Source of the DNA: UM-FILTER-37-12 sp964344965
GTDB taxonomy: Bacteria > Patescibacteriota > Patescibacteriia > Magasanikbacterales > UBA922
Direction of reading: 5' to 3'
Length of the DNA: 33,771 nt
Assembly: GCA_964344965.1 (NCBI GenBank)
Contig: CAYFPJ010000013.1
Coordinates: forward strand, 1 to 33,771
Below are positions 32,403 through 33,771 of the stretch, one piece after another; positions within the stretch are counted from its first letter, which is position 1; each line of letters opens with the position of its first letter. A program made the translations under genes and the position numbers. The notes beneath the pieces are model-generated. The model saw only the letters and a program-made list of their open reading frames with translations, searched no databases and was not told where the DNA came from.

Positions 32403-32897
32403 TTATCCCTCCACCTCCTTGCGATACGCTGCGTCGGCCTTCTGGAGATCACCTCGCTGATCGAGAGGGATGTAGAACTCGGCCAGCTCGGCCGTGTACT
32501 CCGGGTACGTCTCATACTCCCCGTTCTCCAGACGATCCTGATCGAAGTGAGGGAAGAGATAGCAGTACACGTACCTGGGATGACCACCCTTCTCAGGCTG
32601 AACCGTGATCAGCTTGCGCACGAAGAGCTCGGGGACGCGCTCGAGCTTGTCGAGGCGAGCGAGGATCTCCTCGTCGACCTCCCAGATCTCGCCGCGAACT
32701 CGATGCCCATGCCCCTGGGCGTCGAGCATCGGGGGCGAGCCATACTGACCCTCGATGACAAGGGGGTAAGGCTCAACGGTCGTGGCGAAGTCGAAGAACT
32801 CCGCCCCCTCGAGCTGTGCGAAATTGGGGCCAACCATGGGCGTGCAGCCCTGCGTTGGGATGAACTTGCGCAGCGTCCCGTACACGAACACCTTCAT
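32403..32897 (-). CDS. Gamma-glutamylcyclotransferase (AIG2-like) family protein, GC-rich and probably acquired
   Basis: The 164-aa protein has the family's N-terminal substrate loop YGTLR and the region RGEIWEVDEEILARLDKLE with the acidic LDxLE motif, followed by aromatic-rich strands (RYVYCYLF). Such enzymes release 5-oxoproline from gamma-glutamyl amines or peptides. Two lines counted by hand are 60 and 63% GC, versus 40% for a line of rpoC. It also has an ideal Shine-Dalgarno sequence (AAGGAGG, 6 nt spacing), which most genes here lack. Both point to recent transfer from a GC-rich donor, or a chimeric join. The neighbouring amide ligase could make a substrate, but that link is speculative. 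Confidence 0.85.
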   Translation of the reverse strand: MKVFVYGTLRKFIPTQGCTPMVGPNFAQLEGAEFFDFATTVEPYPLVIEGQYGSPPMLDAQGHGHRVRGEIWEVDEEILARLDKLERVPELFVRKLITVQPEKGGHPRYVYCYLFPHFDQDRLENGEYETYPEYTAELAEFYIPLDQRGDLQKADAAYRKEVEG

Positions 32898-32903
32898 TCT
32901 TAT

Positions 32904-32910
32904 CCTCCTT
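32904..32910 (-). promoter_or_regulatory. Strong ribosome binding site of the GGCT gene
   Basis: AAGGAGG on the minus strand is 6 nt before the ATG at 32897, stronger than any other site seen in the window. Confidence 0.8.
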
Positions 32911-32938
32911 GGCCTTCCGGCCGTCTACCACAACTTGT

Positions 32939-32956
32939 CAAAAATATATATTTTTG
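32939..32956. repeat. Perfect 18-bp AT palindrome in the GGCT-TrmB gap
   Basis: CAAAAATATATATTTTTG is self-complementary and lies between the divergent GGCT and TrmB-like genes, at the edge of the GC-rich block. It may be an operator or simply AT-rich sequence. Confidence 0.4.
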
Positions 32957-33000
32957 TAAATAAAAAAAACACCTACTTGTGTATATTGCATATTTTATCC

Positions 33001-33050
33001 TTTACAAAGCAAAAAATATTAGTTATAGTAGTTGTTGTAATTTACAACAA
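33001..33050 (+). promoter_or_regulatory. Promoter and palindromic operator of the TrmB-like gene
   Basis: -35 TTTACA (33001-33006), a 17-bp spacer and -10 TATAGT (33024-33029) precede a perfect inverted repeat, TTGTTGTAA-T-TTACAACAA (33032-33050), which covers the expected start of transcription. The ATG follows 7 nt later. The layout fits self-repression by the encoded winged-helix protein. Confidence 0.7.
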
Positions 33051-33057
33051 TTTTTAT

Positions 33058-33543
33058 ATGTCTTTACTTACTACACTTACAGATATAGGTTTTACCAAAA
33101 AAGAAGCCAAAATATATCTAGCAGCCCTGGCTTTGGATGAGCCTGGGGCTGCGCAAATTGCCCAAAAATCTGGGATCAAACGCGCGAGTTGCTATCCGCT
33201 TCTCAAATCACTTATCAAAAAGGGGTATATTTCTTCATATAGCAGAAGAAAGCTCACTAGGTTCGTCGCTACTTCTCCAAAAAAAATTATCAATACTGCC
33301 ACAGAACGTGCCGAACAAGCACGAGAAGCACTTCCAGAGTTGAATGCTCTCCTCTTACAACCCAGTTCGAAAAAACCAAAGATTTCATATTACGAAGGGT
33401 ACGATGGTCTTGTAGCCATTATGGAAGACACACTTGAGATACCAAACAAAGAAATTTTGGCATACGGAAACATGGAACTGGCATGGCAAACACTTGCCGA
33501 CTACTATCCGACGTATATTAAAAAAAGAACGAGCGAAACATAG
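33058..33543 (+). CDS. TrmB-like transcriptional regulator, N-terminal part (frameshifted gene)
   Basis: The 161-aa reading frame has a TrmB-type winged helix at about residues 5-70 (LTDIGFTKKEAKIYLAALAL, KRASCYPLLKSLIKKGYI), then a coiled linker and the start of the effector domain (KISYYEGYDGLVAIMEDTL). A longer upstream frame exists, but homology to TrmB begins at the ATG at 33058, which also fits the promoter. After YIKK the frame runs into a stop (RTSET). The expected continuation is in the next frame (33525-33725), and the break lies at a run of seven A (33520-33526). TrmB proteins usually sense small molecules such as sugars; the ligand here is unknown. Confidence 0.8.
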   Translation: MSLLTTLTDIGFTKKEAKIYLAALALDEPGAAQIAQKSGIKRASCYPLLKSLIKKGYISSYSRRKLTRFVATSPKKIINTATERAEQAREALPELNALLLQPSSKKPKISYYEGYDGLVAIMEDTLEIPNKEILAYGNMELAWQTLADYYPTYIKKRTSET

Positions 33544-33725
33544 TTCCCCGTGCGATTTTTGTTGATAATAAAACTGGACGAAAATTTAGAGACACATCTC
33601 AGGACGAAAGAAGAGTCGTACGGTTGGTTTCAGAAGAACAATTTCCAATGACAAATGAGATAAACATCTATGACGACAAGATATTTATTATTTCCCACAA
33701 AGATATGATGGGGGTGATTATTTAA
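33525..33725 (+). pseudogene. C-terminal part of the TrmB-like regulator in the -1 frame
   Basis: This frame reads KNERNIVPRAIFVDNK, then TGRKFRDTSQDERR and ends DKIFIISHKDMMGVII, which is typical TrmB effector-domain sequence joining smoothly to the upstream frame. The stop comes 3 bp before an extragenic palindrome. The joined protein would be about 222 aa, and the C-terminal helix normally present after GVII is missing. So the gene seems damaged twice, unless slippage on the A-run makes the full protein. Confidence 0.75.
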
Positions 33726-33728
33726 TTA

Positions 33729-33747
33729 CCACCGACTACGTCGGTGG
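33729..33747. repeat. Extragenic palindrome (8-bp stem, 3-nt loop), copy 2
   Basis: CCACCGAC-TAC-GTCGGTGG followed by ATTA. Same family as 15-33, with a compensated stem pair. It lies directly after the TrmB-like fragment and 24 bp from the window end. Confidence 0.7.
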
Positions 33748-33771
33748 ATTAACGGGATGATACGGACTTCG

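Noticed and set aside
32547..32963. 138-aa rightward frame through the GGCT gene
   Set aside because: Long frames on the opposite strand are expected in GC-rich DNA. The leftward frame has family motifs and a perfect ribosome site.

Overview
The window looks like a piece of a Candidate Phyla Radiation (Patescibacteria) chromosome, probably from a metagenome assembly. The basis is a mostly AT-rich sequence, compact gene packing, a monoderm-style type IV pilus cluster built around PilM, a RodZ-like protein with an Ig-like tail, a TrmB-type regulator and short RpoB/RpoC. TGA is read as stop, so lineages with recoded TGA are unlikely. No rRNA or tRNA gene was recognised.

Layout. Positions 1-15.7 kb run leftward: yebC, the pilus extension ATPase (pilB/gspE), two single-domain response regulators with a PAS histidine kinase, a DUF3068-like membrane protein, a lone PAS protein, then a pilus operon (transcribed pilC, fimT/gspH-like, a giant pilV-like pilin, pilW-like, pilX-like, pilM-SH3). 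A small rightward membrane protein follows at 16.1 kb, then rpoC and rpoB (leftward). A 654-bp gap at 24.1-24.8 kb is the main strand switch and carries DnaA-box-like sites. To its right are ftsK, rodZ-like and recA (rightward). Next come a leftward fic gene, a PGM1-like ATP-grasp ligase and a GC-rich gamma-glutamylcyclotransferase. The window ends with a frameshifted TrmB-like regulator gene.

How the genes fit together. The pilus genes keep the FimU-PilV-PilW-PilX minor-pilin order known from Pseudomonas, but no separate PilY1 is present. Instead the PilV-position protein (1279 aa) carries 21 propeller-like repeats. Fourteen of these arose by two exact in-frame DNA duplications of 4 and 3 repeats. 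PilM is fused to a transmembrane segment and an SH3-like domain. The kinase and CheY-like proteins may control the pilus.

The main surprises are: (1) the pilin-propeller fusion and its 4+3 repeat expansion; (2) a fic cassette sitting between recA and a second, synonymously diverged copy of the last 111 bp of recA, which looks like integration at the recA 3' end; (3) a perfect 20-bp operator placed between the -35 and -10 of fic; (4) a candidate DnaA-binding region with 72-bp-spaced repeats at the strand switch, whose core motif recurs upstream of recA; (5) many different extragenic palindromes, including one family that sits at both window ends with a compensatory base-pair change.
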